From: Ruminococcaceae bacterium UBA5904
Lineage (GTDB): Bacteria > Bacillota > Clostridia > Oscillospirales > Acutalibacteraceae
Reading direction: 5' to 3'
Assembly (NCBI GenBank): GCA_002431305.1
Contig: DJEG01000121.1
Location: 11,106-28,375 of the forward strand
Length of the DNA: 17,270 nucleotides
Both the position numbers and the translations under genes were made by a program. The notes beneath the pieces were generated by a model. That model had not been told where the DNA came from, did not search any database, and saw nothing but the letters and a program-made list of their open reading frames with translations. The first letter of the stretch is position 1. The number at the start of each line of letters is the position of its first letter. Shown in pieces: positions 1 through 7,067 of this stretch.

Positions 1-1286
1 TGAATAAACGACGCGGGAATCTTGCTGACGGCAAGAGACGAGAATACTCTGTAATCTATAACGTCCTTTCCTCTTAAGGTCAGAACGTATCTGCCGTGCG
101 CCTTTGCACGAGCAGAGCGGAAGAAATCTTTTTCGTCTATAACCGTAAGATTTTTCATATTCTTAAGTTCTTCTGGAAAATATCCGCTTTCAAAATCCGA
201 ACGTCTTATAAACACCTCAAAAAACGGGTAATCCTGAAGATACACGGATTTAATAACATCCGTCATGTGTTCGCCCGAAACGTCGAACATAACGGAGATA
301 AGACTTTCGCTGACAGCCTCGTCCTTATTTACATATATATACGGCAGTCTTAAATCGGGATTATCCTTTACGAGCTGTTCAAACTTTTCTTTTTTTATCT
401 TTACTGACATGCGCTTGAATTCCTCGCGCATATTCTCTAAAACATCCTCGCCGGCAAACCAGAAACGCCTGTAAAAGTTTTCAATCATCAGTGCATAGCT
501 GTGATACATAACCGCCTGCAGATACGCCTCGTCACCGTCCGTACTCTCTCCTGTCAGACGTTCGATTGAGTCGTTTGCAATATCGTATATTTCATCACAT
601 ACATAAACTGCGCTTTTGAAATTTTCCATAGACGGCATTTCAAAACGTGAATATCCGTCGGTAAGATGGGGCACATGCTTTTCTAATATAAACTCTGTGC
701 ATCCGCCTATTTTATTCGAGTTCATAATGCACTGCATTATAAAAAGATACTCGCCGTACGCGCTCAGATCCGCAAACGAAACATTATACAGTTCGATTAT
801 TTTCTTTTTTATAGCTTTGTTTCCGAGTTCACCGCTGTATAAAAGACTTGTTTCGTGCTTGTCGACGTCGTTCATAACAACGAGCGTGTCGTCGCGCTTA
901 AAATATTTATACTCGATATCTCCGAAACGCCACTGTCTGCCGAGAACTATATCAAGCGAATCGGCTTCGCCCTTTTCTATAAGTTTTTCAACCGATTCAA
1001 AAGTAAGCATATCTCCGCAGTCGAGAAAAAGAAGATACTCTCCCCTCGCCTTTTTTATTCCCGCGTTACGGGCTGCGTACACGCCGGAATGAGGCTGATT
1101 TATATAAAAGAAATCAACGTATTCATCGCAGTATTTTTTTATAATTTCACCCGTCTTATCGTCGCTGCCGTCATCGATTATTATAACCTCAAAATCTTCG
1201 ACGGTCTGTTCGACAAGTGAGTCAAGAGTCTTTTCAATGTATTTTTCACCGTTGTAAACGGGTATGATAACGGAAAGTTTTACCAT
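1..1286 (-). CDS. Family 2 glycosyltransferase, partial (C-terminus beyond window)
   Basis: An open frame with no stop runs from an ATG at 1286 to the left edge (428 codons seen). The N-terminal GT-A fold is clear: LSVIIPVYNGEKYI (residues 4-17), FEVIIIDDGSDD (32-43), AARNAGIKKARGEYLLFLD (71-89). The metal-site region reads LDCGD (88-92) where most relatives have DxDD, so one acidic residue is replaced by Gly. From about residue 325 a second, weaker GT2-like half appears: SLISVMFDVSGEHMTDVIKSVYLQDYPFFEVFI, then ARAKAHGRYVLTLRGKD (392-408), where the DxDD position is RGKD. The start has a CGGAGG site inside the end of the upstream cytidylyltransferase, 4 nt away, so the two genes are probably one operon. 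Family knowledge: such enzymes transfer sugars in cell-wall or surface polysaccharide and teichoic-acid synthesis at the cytoplasmic face. The acceptor and sugar cannot be read here. Confidence 0.88.
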   Translation of the reverse strand, partial: MVKLSVIIPVYNGEKYIEKTLDSLVEQTVEDFEVIIIDDGSDDKTGEIIKKYCDEYVDFFYINQPHSGVYAARNAGIKKARGEYLLFLDCGDMLTFESVEKLIEKGEADSLDIVLGRQWRFGDIEYKYFKRDDTLVVMNDVDKHETSLLYSGELGNKAIKKKIIELYNVSFADLSAYGEYLFIMQCIMNSNKIGGCTEFILEKHVPHLTDGYSRFEMPSMENFKSAVYVCDEIYDIANDSIERLTGESTDGDEAYLQAVMYHSYALMIENFYRRFWFAGEDVLENMREEFKRMSVKIKKEKFEQLVKDNPDLRLPYIYVNKDEAVSESLISVMFDVSGEHMTDVIKSVYLQDYPFFEVFIRRSDFESGYFPEELKNMKNLTVIDEKDFFRSARAKAHGRYVLTLRGKDVIDYRVFSSLAVSKIPASFI

Positions 1287-1290
1287 GCCG

Positions 1291-1998
1291 TCAATCCTCC
1301 GTATTATTTAATATTATCTGTTCGGCTCTGCCGATATCGCTTTTATAAGTTATTTTAATATTGTTCTGCTCCCCGTCGACGAGCGCGACTTTTTTACCGT
1401 ATTTCAAAAAAACGGAACACGCGTCGGTCATATTTTCCTTTTCGTCGTCGGTCATCTTCTCATATATATTAAGAATCTCCGTAAAATTAAAGCTCTGCGG
1501 AGTCTGCGCGTTATAAAGCTTTCTTCTCTCGGGAACGGACGAAATAAATTTTCCGTCGTCGCTGACAAGAACGGTATCGACGCATTTTACTACCGTATTG
1601 CACCCGCCGAATTCGCGGACGGCTTTTATATTATCCTCAATTATCCTTTTATTTATAAACGGACGAACCGCATCGTGAGTAAGGACAACAGTATCGCCGT
1701 CGTACGGCTTGTTCAGCTTTATAAATTCAAGAGCGTTAAGAAGCGAGGAATTTCTGTTTTTCCCGCCGGAAATTACATCGATTTCGTCGTCGGGGCGATA
1801 CTCTTTTACAAGCGAACGCGTATAATCCGTAAACTCTGCGGGAACAGTAATTATAATATAATCGCACAGTCCCGAATTAATAAATGCGTCTGCGCTTCTT
1901 ACAATAACAGGGCGCGAGCATATATTCAAAAACTGTTTCGGTACTTCGGTGCCCATGCGCGTACCGCTTCCGCCGGCAAGTATTACGGCATATACCAT
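1291..1998 (-). CDS. tarI: TarI/IspD-family cytidylyltransferase (TarI-like)
   Basis: A 235-residue nucleotidyltransferase opening MVYAVILAGGSGTRMG, the CTP-binding loop, followed by PKQFL. Other signatures are THDAVRPF, NAQTPQSF and DGEQNNIKIT near the end. The family includes IspD (methylerythritol 4-phosphate) and TarI (ribitol 5-phosphate to CDP-ribitol). THDAVRPF rather than HDAARP, together with the Asp-Ala-Cys stretch before the NIKIT motif, resembles TarI more, and the glycosyltransferase neighbour fits surface-polymer synthesis. IspD activity is not excluded. I chose the ATG at 1998: the GGGG ribosome site at 2007-2010 is 8 nt from it but only 2 nt from the alternative ATG at 2004. 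A consensus promoter lies just upstream. The gene ends 4 nt before the glycosyltransferase start. Confidence 0.87.
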   Translation of the reverse strand: MVYAVILAGGSGTRMGTEVPKQFLNICSRPVIVRSADAFINSGLCDYIIITVPAEFTDYTRSLVKEYRPDDEIDVISGGKNRNSSLLNALEFIKLNKPYDGDTVVLTHDAVRPFINKRIIEDNIKAVREFGGCNTVVKCVDTVLVSDDGKFISSVPERRKLYNAQTPQSFNFTEILNIYEKMTDDEKENMTDACSVFLKYGKKVALVDGEQNNIKITYKSDIGRAEQIILNNTED

Positions 1999-2028
1999 AA
2001 TCATTTCCCCTTAATCATAATAAATATA

Positions 2029-2057
2029 ATTTTAACAGACATTCGGTTTAATGTCAA
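2029..2057 (-). promoter_or_regulatory. Sigma-A promoter for the cytidylyltransferase/glycosyltransferase operon
   Basis: On the minus strand, a -35 TTGACA (2052-2057), a 17-bp spacer and a -10 TAAAAT (2029-2034). It lies about 30 nt before the cytidylyltransferase start, and its -35 is only 17 bp from the -35 of the divergent polymerase promoter. Confidence 0.75.
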
Positions 2058-2074
2058 CAAATCAAATCTGCCTA

Positions 2075-2103
2075 TTGATTTTTTCAGAAAAAAAGCGTAC
2101 AAT
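2075..2103 (+). promoter_or_regulatory. Sigma-A promoter for the Y-polymerase/YolD operon
   Basis: A -35 TTGATT (2075-2080), a 17-bp spacer and a -10 TACAAT (2098-2103), followed by a LexA-like box at the expected start of transcription. Because transcription should begin near 2110, the upstream in-frame ATG at 2051 cannot be the polymerase start in this transcript. Confidence 0.75.
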
Positions 2104-2109
2104 AAATAC

Positions 2110-2123
2110 AGAACATTTGTTTG
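2110..2123 (+). promoter_or_regulatory. Putative LexA/DinR (SOS) operator
   Basis: The 14-mer AGAACATTTGTTTG fits the Bacillus-type LexA consensus CGAACRNRYGTTYG at 12 of 14 positions, with an intact GAAC-N4-GTTT core. It sits directly after the -10 at the expected transcription start, a normal repressor position, in front of an error-prone polymerase, a classic SOS target. Binding is inferred, not shown. Confidence 0.6.
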
Positions 2124-2143
2124 GAAGAGGAGGGTTGAGTACT

Positions 2144-3652
2144 GTGGAGAATAAATCGTATATTGCAATCGACTTAAAATCGTTTTACGCCTCCGCGGAG
2201 TGCGTTTCGCGGAATCTTGACCCGCTTAAAGTAAATCTTGTCGTCGCCGACCCGACGCGGACTGAAAAAACTATTTGTTTAGCAGTGTCCCCAACTCTGA
2301 AAGCGTACGGGATTCCCGGCAGAGCTCGGCTTTTTGAAGTTGTTCAAAGAGTAAGGGAGGTAAACGCCGAGCGCCGTGCCAAAATTCCCGACGGCAGATT
2401 CACGGGTAAATCGTACGTCGATGAGGAGCTGAAAAACGACCCGACTCTCGAACTTGACTTTATTATCGCCCCGCCGAGGATGGGCTATTACGTAAAATTA
2501 AGCTCGAAAATATATTCGATTTATTTAAAATATATTTCGAGTGAGGACATACACGTCTACTCCGTGGACGAGGTTTTCATGGACGTTACAAATTATCTGA
2601 AAACGTACAACAAAACGCCGAGAGAGCTTGCCATGTATATGATTCTCGACGTCCTGCGAACCACGGGCATTACCGCGACGGCGGGGATCGGGACGAATCT
2701 GTACCTGTGCAAAATCGCCATGGATATACGGGCAAAGCACATTCCCGCGGATGAAAACGGAGTCAGAATCGCGGAGCTTGACGAAGCGTCTTACAGAAAA
2801 GATCTGTGGGATCACACGCCGATTACCGATTTTTGGCGCGTGGGCAGGGGTTACAGCAAAAAACTTGCGGATCACGGACTGCACACAATGGGCGATATCG
2901 CTCGCTGTTCCGTCGGAAAAAGCGGAGAATACTACAGCGAGGATCTTTTATATAAAATGTTCGGTGTGAATGCCGAACTGCTTATAGACCACGCATGGGG
3001 CTGGGAGCCGTGCGAAATTAAGGACATAAAAAATTACAAAGCCGTATCTAATTCGATAAGCTCGGGACAGGTGCTTCAGGAGGCGTACGAATACGACAAG
3101 GCTCTGCTTGTCTTAAAGGAGATGACCGATCTTCTGACTCTCGACCTCGTGGATAAATCGCTCGTCACCGACCAAATTGTTCTGACGGTGTGCTACGACA
3201 CTGAGAATATGAAAAAAGGTTATACCGACATAATAGCCGAAACGGATCACTACGGACGAAAAATGCCCAAACAGGCTCACGGTTCAATTAATTTGGGCAG
3301 ATTCACGTCCTCGGGCAAGCTGATACTCAAAAAGACTCAGGAGCTTTTTGAAAATATCGCAGACAAGCGATTAAGCGTAAGAAAAATATACGTTGTCGCA
3401 AACCATGTAACAGATGAGAATTCAGCCGATTCCGGAGTCAGCGAACAGCTCGATATCATCTCCGCAATTCAAGACGCAGGCAAACCCGTAAAGGATAATA
3501 AGCAAAGAGACGAAAGAGAAAAGAAAATTCAGAAAACGGTAATAGATATAAAAAAGAAATTCGGTAAAAACGCGATTTTAAAAGGTATGAATTTAGAAGA
3601 GGGCGCAACCGCAAGGGATCGCAACAGACAGATAGGAGGACATAAGGAATGA
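2144..3652 (+). CDS. Y-family DNA polymerase, UvrX/ImpB-MucB type
   Basis: A 502-residue translesion polymerase. It opens with SYIAIDLKSFYASAEC, placing the first metal-binding Asp at residue 10; the palm motif VYSVDEVFMD supplies Asp142 and Glu143. ITATAGIGTNLYLCKIAMDI and a helix-hairpin-helix-like little-finger approach (DFWRVGRGYSKKLADHGLHTMGDIA) follow. The tail ends in MNLEEGATARDRNRQIGGHK, a C-terminal signature I recognise from clostridial members. Chosen start is GTG at 2144: AGGAGG (2128-2133) lies 10 nt upstream, and the frame's ATG at 2051 is upstream of the promoter. It overlaps the YolD-like gene by 4 nt (ATGA), suggesting translational coupling. Family role: low-fidelity bypass of DNA lesions and induced mutagenesis. 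The LexA-like box suggests damage induction. Confidence 0.93.
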   Translation: MENKSYIAIDLKSFYASAECVSRNLDPLKVNLVVADPTRTEKTICLAVSPTLKAYGIPGRARLFEVVQRVREVNAERRAKIPDGRFTGKSYVDEELKNDPTLELDFIIAPPRMGYYVKLSSKIYSIYLKYISSEDIHVYSVDEVFMDVTNYLKTYNKTPRELAMYMILDVLRTTGITATAGIGTNLYLCKIAMDIRAKHIPADENGVRIAELDEASYRKDLWDHTPITDFWRVGRGYSKKLADHGLHTMGDIARCSVGKSGEYYSEDLLYKMFGVNAELLIDHAWGWEPCEIKDIKNYKAVSNSISSGQVLQEAYEYDKALLVLKEMTDLLTLDLVDKSLVTDQIVLTVCYDTENMKKGYTDIIAETDHYGRKMPKQAHGSINLGRFTSSGKLILKKTQELFENIADKRLSVRKIYVVANHVTDENSADSGVSEQLDIISAIQDAGKPVKDNKQRDEREKKIQKTVIDIKKKFGKNAILKGMNLEEGATARDRNRQIGGHKE

Positions 3653-4056
3653 CGGACAGATACGACGATATAATAGATATGCCTCACCATGTTTCCAACA
3701 ACAGACCGCACATGTCCATGTCGGACAGAGCGGCGCAGTTCGCACCGTTTGCGGCGCTTACGGGCTTCGGAGCGATAATAACCGAGGCGGACAGACAAAC
3801 AGACGAACGAATACCTTTAGGCGAATCAGACCTCGAAGCACTTAACGAAAAGGTACGCGACGTAATGCGCAGAGCGTTTCAGCGCCCGCTCATAACGGTA
3901 ACGTACTTTGTCCCGGACAGTAAAAAAGCCGGCGGAACCTATAAGGTCTACACCGGCAACGTAAGAACGGTCAGCGAATTCGACCGCGTTATAATATTCG
4001 AAGACGGAACAAAAATCCTGTTCGACGACACGGCGGATATATGTTTTACGTCATAA
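3649..4056 (+). CDS. YolD-like protein
   Basis: A 135-residue soluble protein with MSMSDRAAQFAPFAALTGF (about residues 23-41), the recognisable core of clostridial YolD-like proteins, and a beta-rich C-terminal half (VTYFVPDSKKAGGTYKVYTGNV) ending in FEDGTKILFDD. Its ATG overlaps the polymerase stop codon, with an AGGAGG site 8 nt upstream. YolD-like genes commonly accompany UvrX-type polymerases and are thought to act with them in damage response; the biochemical role is not established. Co-transcription from the LexA-like promoter is inferred. No terminator is evident in the 23 nt before the convergent HEPN gene. Confidence 0.85.
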   Translation: MTDRYDDIIDMPHHVSNNRPHMSMSDRAAQFAPFAALTGFGAIITEADRQTDERIPLGESDLEALNEKVRDVMRRAFQRPLITVTYFVPDSKKAGGTYKVYTGNVRTVSEFDRVIIFEDGTKILFDDTADICFTS

Positions 4057-4079
4057 AATGCCCCTTTAAACAGGACGGT

Positions 4080-4478
4080 TTAATATACAGAATATAAATA
4101 ATCGGAAATCATAGCTACGGCTGTTTCTGCGCCCTCATATTGTGAAACTGTTTCCTTTTTTGATATAACATAAAAATCGTCATAATCGCTTTTACTTCTG
4201 ATAATAAATTGATTGCCGATTATAACAGAAAGCGATTTATCAAAAATATCTGTCTTAATATATTTTTTTCTGAATTCAGATATAATCCCCGAATGTTTCT
4301 TGCTGTCATAACCGTCAAGAACCAAAACAGCTCTCATCGCATGAAATACAGCATAATAACAGCGATTCGCAGCTGATTTATAACTCTCTGCATTCAAAAG
4401 CATTTCGGCATCTTCAAGACATTCGGTTGCTTTTTCCAATCGAAGTTTTGATAATTCTATTACACTTTCATCACGCAA
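4080..4478 (-). CDS. HEPN-domain protein (partner of MNT; likely toxin-side)
   Basis: A 132-residue, all-helical small protein. SAANRCYYAVFHAMRAVLVLDGY (about residues 35-57) is the hallmark of the HEPN domain; within it Arg39 and His46 form an R-x6-H arrangement compatible with the R-x4-6-H RNase motif, though in this subfamily its catalytic role is uncertain. A second conserved-looking element is IIRSKSDYDDF (92-102). The start is TTG at 4478 with GGAGGG 8 nt upstream; no ATG fits. It overlaps the end of the nucleotidyltransferase gene by 8 nt, so the two are coupled. Family knowledge: HEPN/MNT pairs form type VII toxin-antitoxin modules in which the MNT partner adenylylates HEPN. That function here is inference; a general nucleotide-metabolism role is the alternative. 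Confidence 0.82.
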   Translation of the reverse strand: MRDESVIELSKLRLEKATECLEDAEMLLNAESYKSAANRCYYAVFHAMRAVLVLDGYDSKKHSGIISEFRKKYIKTDIFDKSLSVIIGNQFIIRSKSDYDDFYVISKKETVSQYEGAETAVAMISDYLYSVY

Positions 4479-4806
4479 TTTTTATGCCCTCCGATATGAC
4501 ATTCTTATAAAACGGAGAGACGTTGCCGTAAGCTCTGAATATATTTTTACTCACAACATTCGGAGATATAACTATATCGTTTTCTATTTGTATGTCCGAA
4601 AGAGAAGTCATAATATTCATTGTATACTCTAAACACTCCGAATTAGGTATATCCGCTTCAATAAGAATATCTATATCGGATTCGTCGTCATAATCGCCGC
4701 GAGCATACGAACCGTACAAAAAAATCGAAACAACTTTATCGGGCAATACTGCATTACAACATTCTATTATATTCTCCAATATATTATTTAAGCAATCTGA
4801 CTTCAT
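4471..4806 (-). CDS. Minimal nucleotidyltransferase (MNT), antitoxin-type
   Basis: A 111-residue pol-beta-fold nucleotidyltransferase. GSYARGDYDDESDID gives the full GS-x10-D-x-D motif (Gly32-Ser33, Asp44, Asp46), and the third carboxylate is Asp77 in IENDIVIS, so the enzyme looks catalytically intact. I place the start at ATG 4806: AGAGGTGA lies about 6 nt upstream, whereas the longer frame from 4836 would begin upstream of the predicted transcription start. Its 3' end overlaps the HEPN gene by 8 nt. By analogy with MntA it could modify and neutralise the HEPN partner. Confidence 0.87.
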   Translation of the reverse strand: MKSDCLNNILENIIECCNAVLPDKVVSIFLYGSYARGDYDDESDIDILIEADIPNSECLEYTMNIMTSLSDIQIENDIVISPNVVSKNIFRAYGNVSPFYKNVISEGIKIA

Positions 4807-4827
4807 ACCGCTCACCTCTTTAATATT

Positions 4828-4856
4828 ATTATACACATTATCGTTAATTAATTCAA
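4828..4856 (-). promoter_or_regulatory. Sigma-A promoter for the MNT-HEPN pair
   Basis: On the minus strand, -35 TTGAAT (4851-4856), 17-bp spacer, -10 TATAAT (4828-4833). Transcription would start near 4821, about 15 nt before the 4806 ATG. Confidence 0.7.
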
Positions 4857-4861
4857 TAATA

Positions 4862-4905
4862 AAAATCTCCGTGGATTCTGCGTTCGGCAGTTTCCTCGGA
4901 GATTT
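4862..4905 (-). terminator. Intrinsic terminator after tcdA
   Basis: Arms AAATCTCCG (4863-4871) and CGGAGATTT (4897-4905) pair perfectly, with an inner CTGC/GCAG stem. On the minus strand the stem is followed by a T-rich TTTTTATTATT. It starts 2 nt after the tcdA stop and closes the metQ-to-tcdA transcript before the MNT promoter. Confidence 0.8.
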
Positions 4906-4907
4906 AC

Positions 4908-5669
4908 TTATTTTTTAAATTCTATTAAATCCTTTACGACTTCGCCGGCAATTATAAGTCCGACAACAGACGGAACGAACGCTGTCGAGCCGGGTATGGC
5001 TCTTCTCTGCGTGCATTTTCTCTGCGTTCCGGGCGGACAGATACAATGTTCACGGCAGCTCGACGACATGTCGTCCGCAGGCTTTATCGGAGGTTCCTCA
5101 GAGTAAACGACCTTTAAATGCTTCACTCCGCGCTTTCTTAATTCATACCGCATGACTTTTGCAAGAGGACAGACGGATGTCTTGTAAATATCTGCGACCT
5201 TAAAAGCCGTTGGGTCGGTCTTATTGCCCGCTCCCATGGAACTTATTATCGGAACTCCCGCCTCTTCTGCCTGCATGACAAGCTCAATTTTTCCGCTGAC
5301 GGTATCGATAGCGTCGACTACATAATCATACTGCGAAAAATCAAATTGATCTCTCGTCTCGGGAACGTAAAACATGCGGTGCTTATACACCGTACAGTCG
5401 GGATTTATATCCTTTATACGCTCCTCGGCAACGTCGACTTTATACTTGCCGACGGTGCTTCTCGATGCGATTATCTGACGGTTGATATTCGTAAGACATA
5501 CCTTGTCGTCGTCCACTATATCAATCGCTCCGACGCCCGAACGGACGAGAGCCTCGACGGTATAACCGCCGACTCCCCCGACTCCAAACACTGCGACGCG
5601 CGAATTTTTAAGTTTTTCCATAGCCTCTTCGCCGAAAAGAAGCTGTGTTCTTGAAAACTGATTAAGCAT
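4908..5669 (-). CDS. tcdA: tRNA threonylcarbamoyladenosine dehydratase (TcdA/CsdL)
   Basis: A 253-residue E1-like (ThiF/MoeB superfamily) enzyme. VAVFGVGGVGGYTVEALVRSG (about 26-45) is the nucleotide-binding loop, IDIVDDDKVCLTNINRQ follows, and GAGNKTDPTAFKVADIYKTS plus CPLAKVMRYELRKRGV are characteristic of the TcdA branch rather than ThiF or MoeB. A Cys-rich stretch, CREHCICPPG then KC, lies near residues 205-220. Family role: ATP-dependent cyclisation of t6A to ct6A at tRNA position 37. It begins 6 nt after the dehydrogenase stop with no strong ribosome site, so it is probably translated by read-on. It is the last gene before a terminator. Its presence with methionine-import genes seems to be operon hitch-hiking rather than one pathway. 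Confidence 0.92.
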   Translation of the reverse strand: MLNQFSRTQLLFGEEAMEKLKNSRVAVFGVGGVGGYTVEALVRSGVGAIDIVDDDKVCLTNINRQIIASRSTVGKYKVDVAEERIKDINPDCTVYKHRMFYVPETRDQFDFSQYDYVVDAIDTVSGKIELVMQAEEAGVPIISSMGAGNKTDPTAFKVADIYKTSVCPLAKVMRYELRKRGVKHLKVVYSEEPPIKPADDMSSSCREHCICPPGTQRKCTQRRAIPGSTAFVPSVVGLIIAGEVVKDLIEFKK

Positions 5670-5675
5670 ATTTTA

Positions 5676-6479
5676 TCAGACACTCAGAAGTCCCGCGTCT
5701 ATAACGAACTGCGAACCGGTAGCGTATCTCGCCTTATCGCTTGCGAGGAACTTAACAAGATTTGCAACGTCCTCGGGCTCAATCCACGGTACGGGAAGAA
5801 GATTGCCCGCCGAACGCTCCGCGATTTCGATGGGAGTCATACCCTCCATTGCCGCAAGTCCGTCATTCATGGGAGTGTTAACACCCGTGGGATGTATGCT
5901 CACAACTCTGATATTATAGGGAGCAAGCTCGATAGCCCACGCCTTTGTAAGTCCGGTAAGACCCCACTTTGAGGCGGTATAATGGGAAAGACGGTTTCCG
6001 CCTCTCAATCCCATTACGGACGAGTTATTGATAATAACTCCGCTCTTTTTCTCTTTCATATAAGGAACAACGCGTCTTGTAACGTTGAAAGGTCCCTTGA
6101 GGTTTATGTCTATCATTGCGTTCCACTCGTCGTCGGTCATCTTGTCGACCTCGGCGTAAGCGCAGATACCCGCGTTATTAAAGAGAATATCGATTTTTCC
6201 GAGTTCTGCAATCGTCTTTTCCACAGCGGCGGTTACGGATTTATCGTCGCGCACGTCGCCCGCACAGATAACGCACTTTCTGCCTGATTTTTCGACTTCT
6301 TCTTTAAGACTCTTTAACTCGTCGCTTGTTCCGAATTCATATGCGGGATACTCGATTTTCTTCGCAACGTCGAACGCCGCGATATCCGCGCCCTCTTCCG
6401 CTAAAGCGAGTGCGCACGCTCTGCCCTGTCCGTGAGCCGCGCCGGTTATAAATGCAACTTTATTTTCAAAATCTTTCAT
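5676..6479 (-). CDS. Short-chain dehydrogenase/reductase, mycofactocin-coupled-like subgroup
   Basis: A 267-residue classical SDR. Cofactor loop TGAAHGQGR (12-20), acidic DV after beta-2 (Asp37, suggests NAD over NADP), NNAG (101-104), catalytic Ser in NNSSVMG (151-157) and YTASK (Tyr167, Lys171) are all present. The TGAAxGQGR loop and the extra segment after beta-2 (about residues 40-60, before GRKCVICAGDVRD) resemble the subgroup described as mycofactocin-coupled (carveol-dehydrogenase-like). No mycofactocin genes are visible here, so that coupling is only a resemblance. The substrate, an alcohol or ketone, cannot be read. It starts 18 nt after the AhpD-like gene and ends 6 nt before tcdA, inside the met operon. 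Confidence 0.88.
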   Translation of the reverse strand: MKDFENKVAFITGAAHGQGRACALALAEEGADIAAFDVAKKIEYPAYEFGTSDELKSLKEEVEKSGRKCVICAGDVRDDKSVTAAVEKTIAELGKIDILFNNAGICAYAEVDKMTDDEWNAMIDINLKGPFNVTRRVVPYMKEKKSGVIINNSSVMGLRGGNRLSHYTASKWGLTGLTKAWAIELAPYNIRVVSIHPTGVNTPMNDGLAAMEGMTPIEIAERSAGNLLPVPWIEPEDVANLVKFLASDKARYATGSQFVIDAGLLSV

Positions 6480-6497
6480 AACAAAACCCCCGTAAAA

Positions 6498-7043
6498 TTA
6501 TTCTTCGTCTGTATTCGTCGCCGAACGGTATTTATACAAAACCTCGTCGAGCGGAACCTTGGCTATCGTGTTGAAAAGGTTTGTAGCGTACATGATTCCC
6601 GCAAACGAGAAAAGCAGAACTATCTGTTCGTCGTTGAATTTAGCTTTAAGTTCGTCGTAAATTTCGTCGGGAATATTGTGAGGATCGGTGCATATCGCGC
6701 TGCCAAGATCCATTAACAGCGTTTCGGTCTCGGATAAAGTCGGATTATCCGGGTCGTCGCCCGAATCGATAAGAATTTTTCTGAAAAACGTCGAGCAGAT
6801 AAGACACTCATTGCCCTTTGAAATAGCATAAGAATAAAGAGAAATAGCTCTCTCTCCGATAACCGGTACGAGCAGATCATAAAGAGTGTACCACTCCATA
6901 TAAGCCTTGAACGCGGGAACACAATGCAGAAGCGTGCGCTTCATATTCGTGATTCTGCCGTGCTTTGCAATCTGGTCGTCATATTCTCTTTTGACTTCAT
7001 CGCTTGCGGATTCATAATCCGTCATAGGTATAGAAAAACCCAT
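6498..7043 (-). CDS. AhpD-like / carboxymuconolactone decarboxylase-family protein
   Basis: A 181-residue helical protein resembling the AhpD-like fold. The redox motif is seen as NECLICSTFF: Cys80 and Cys83 form CxxC, but the His normally four residues after the second Cys is Phe87. The GERAISLYSYAISKGNECLIC layout (helix leading into CxxC) is typical. Family members are peroxidase partners or small decarboxylases; the missing His argues against ordinary AhpD proton relay. ACTCCT on the plus strand gives an AGGAGT ribosome site before the ATG. It sits 24 nt after metI and 18 nt before the dehydrogenase, so a redox function paired with that enzyme is plausible but inferred. Confidence 0.75.
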   Translation of the reverse strand: MGFSIPMTDYESASDEVKREYDDQIAKHGRITNMKRTLLHCVPAFKAYMEWYTLYDLLVPVIGERAISLYSYAISKGNECLICSTFFRKILIDSGDDPDNPTLSETETLLMDLGSAICTDPHNIPDEIYDELKAKFNDEQIVLLFSFAGIMYATNLFNTIAKVPLDEVLYKYRSATNTDEE

Positions 7044-7067
7044 ACAGGAAACTCCTTTTATATTAAA

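Noticed and set aside
96..1220. Several plus-strand frames of 69-158 codons at the left edge
   Set aside because: They are antisense to a continuous glycosyltransferase frame with clear GT2 motifs and a good ribosome site.
2051..2143. ATG at 2051 as start of the Y-family polymerase
   Set aside because: It is upstream of the -35 and has no ribosome site; the GTG at 2144 with AGGAGG gives the normal family N-terminus.
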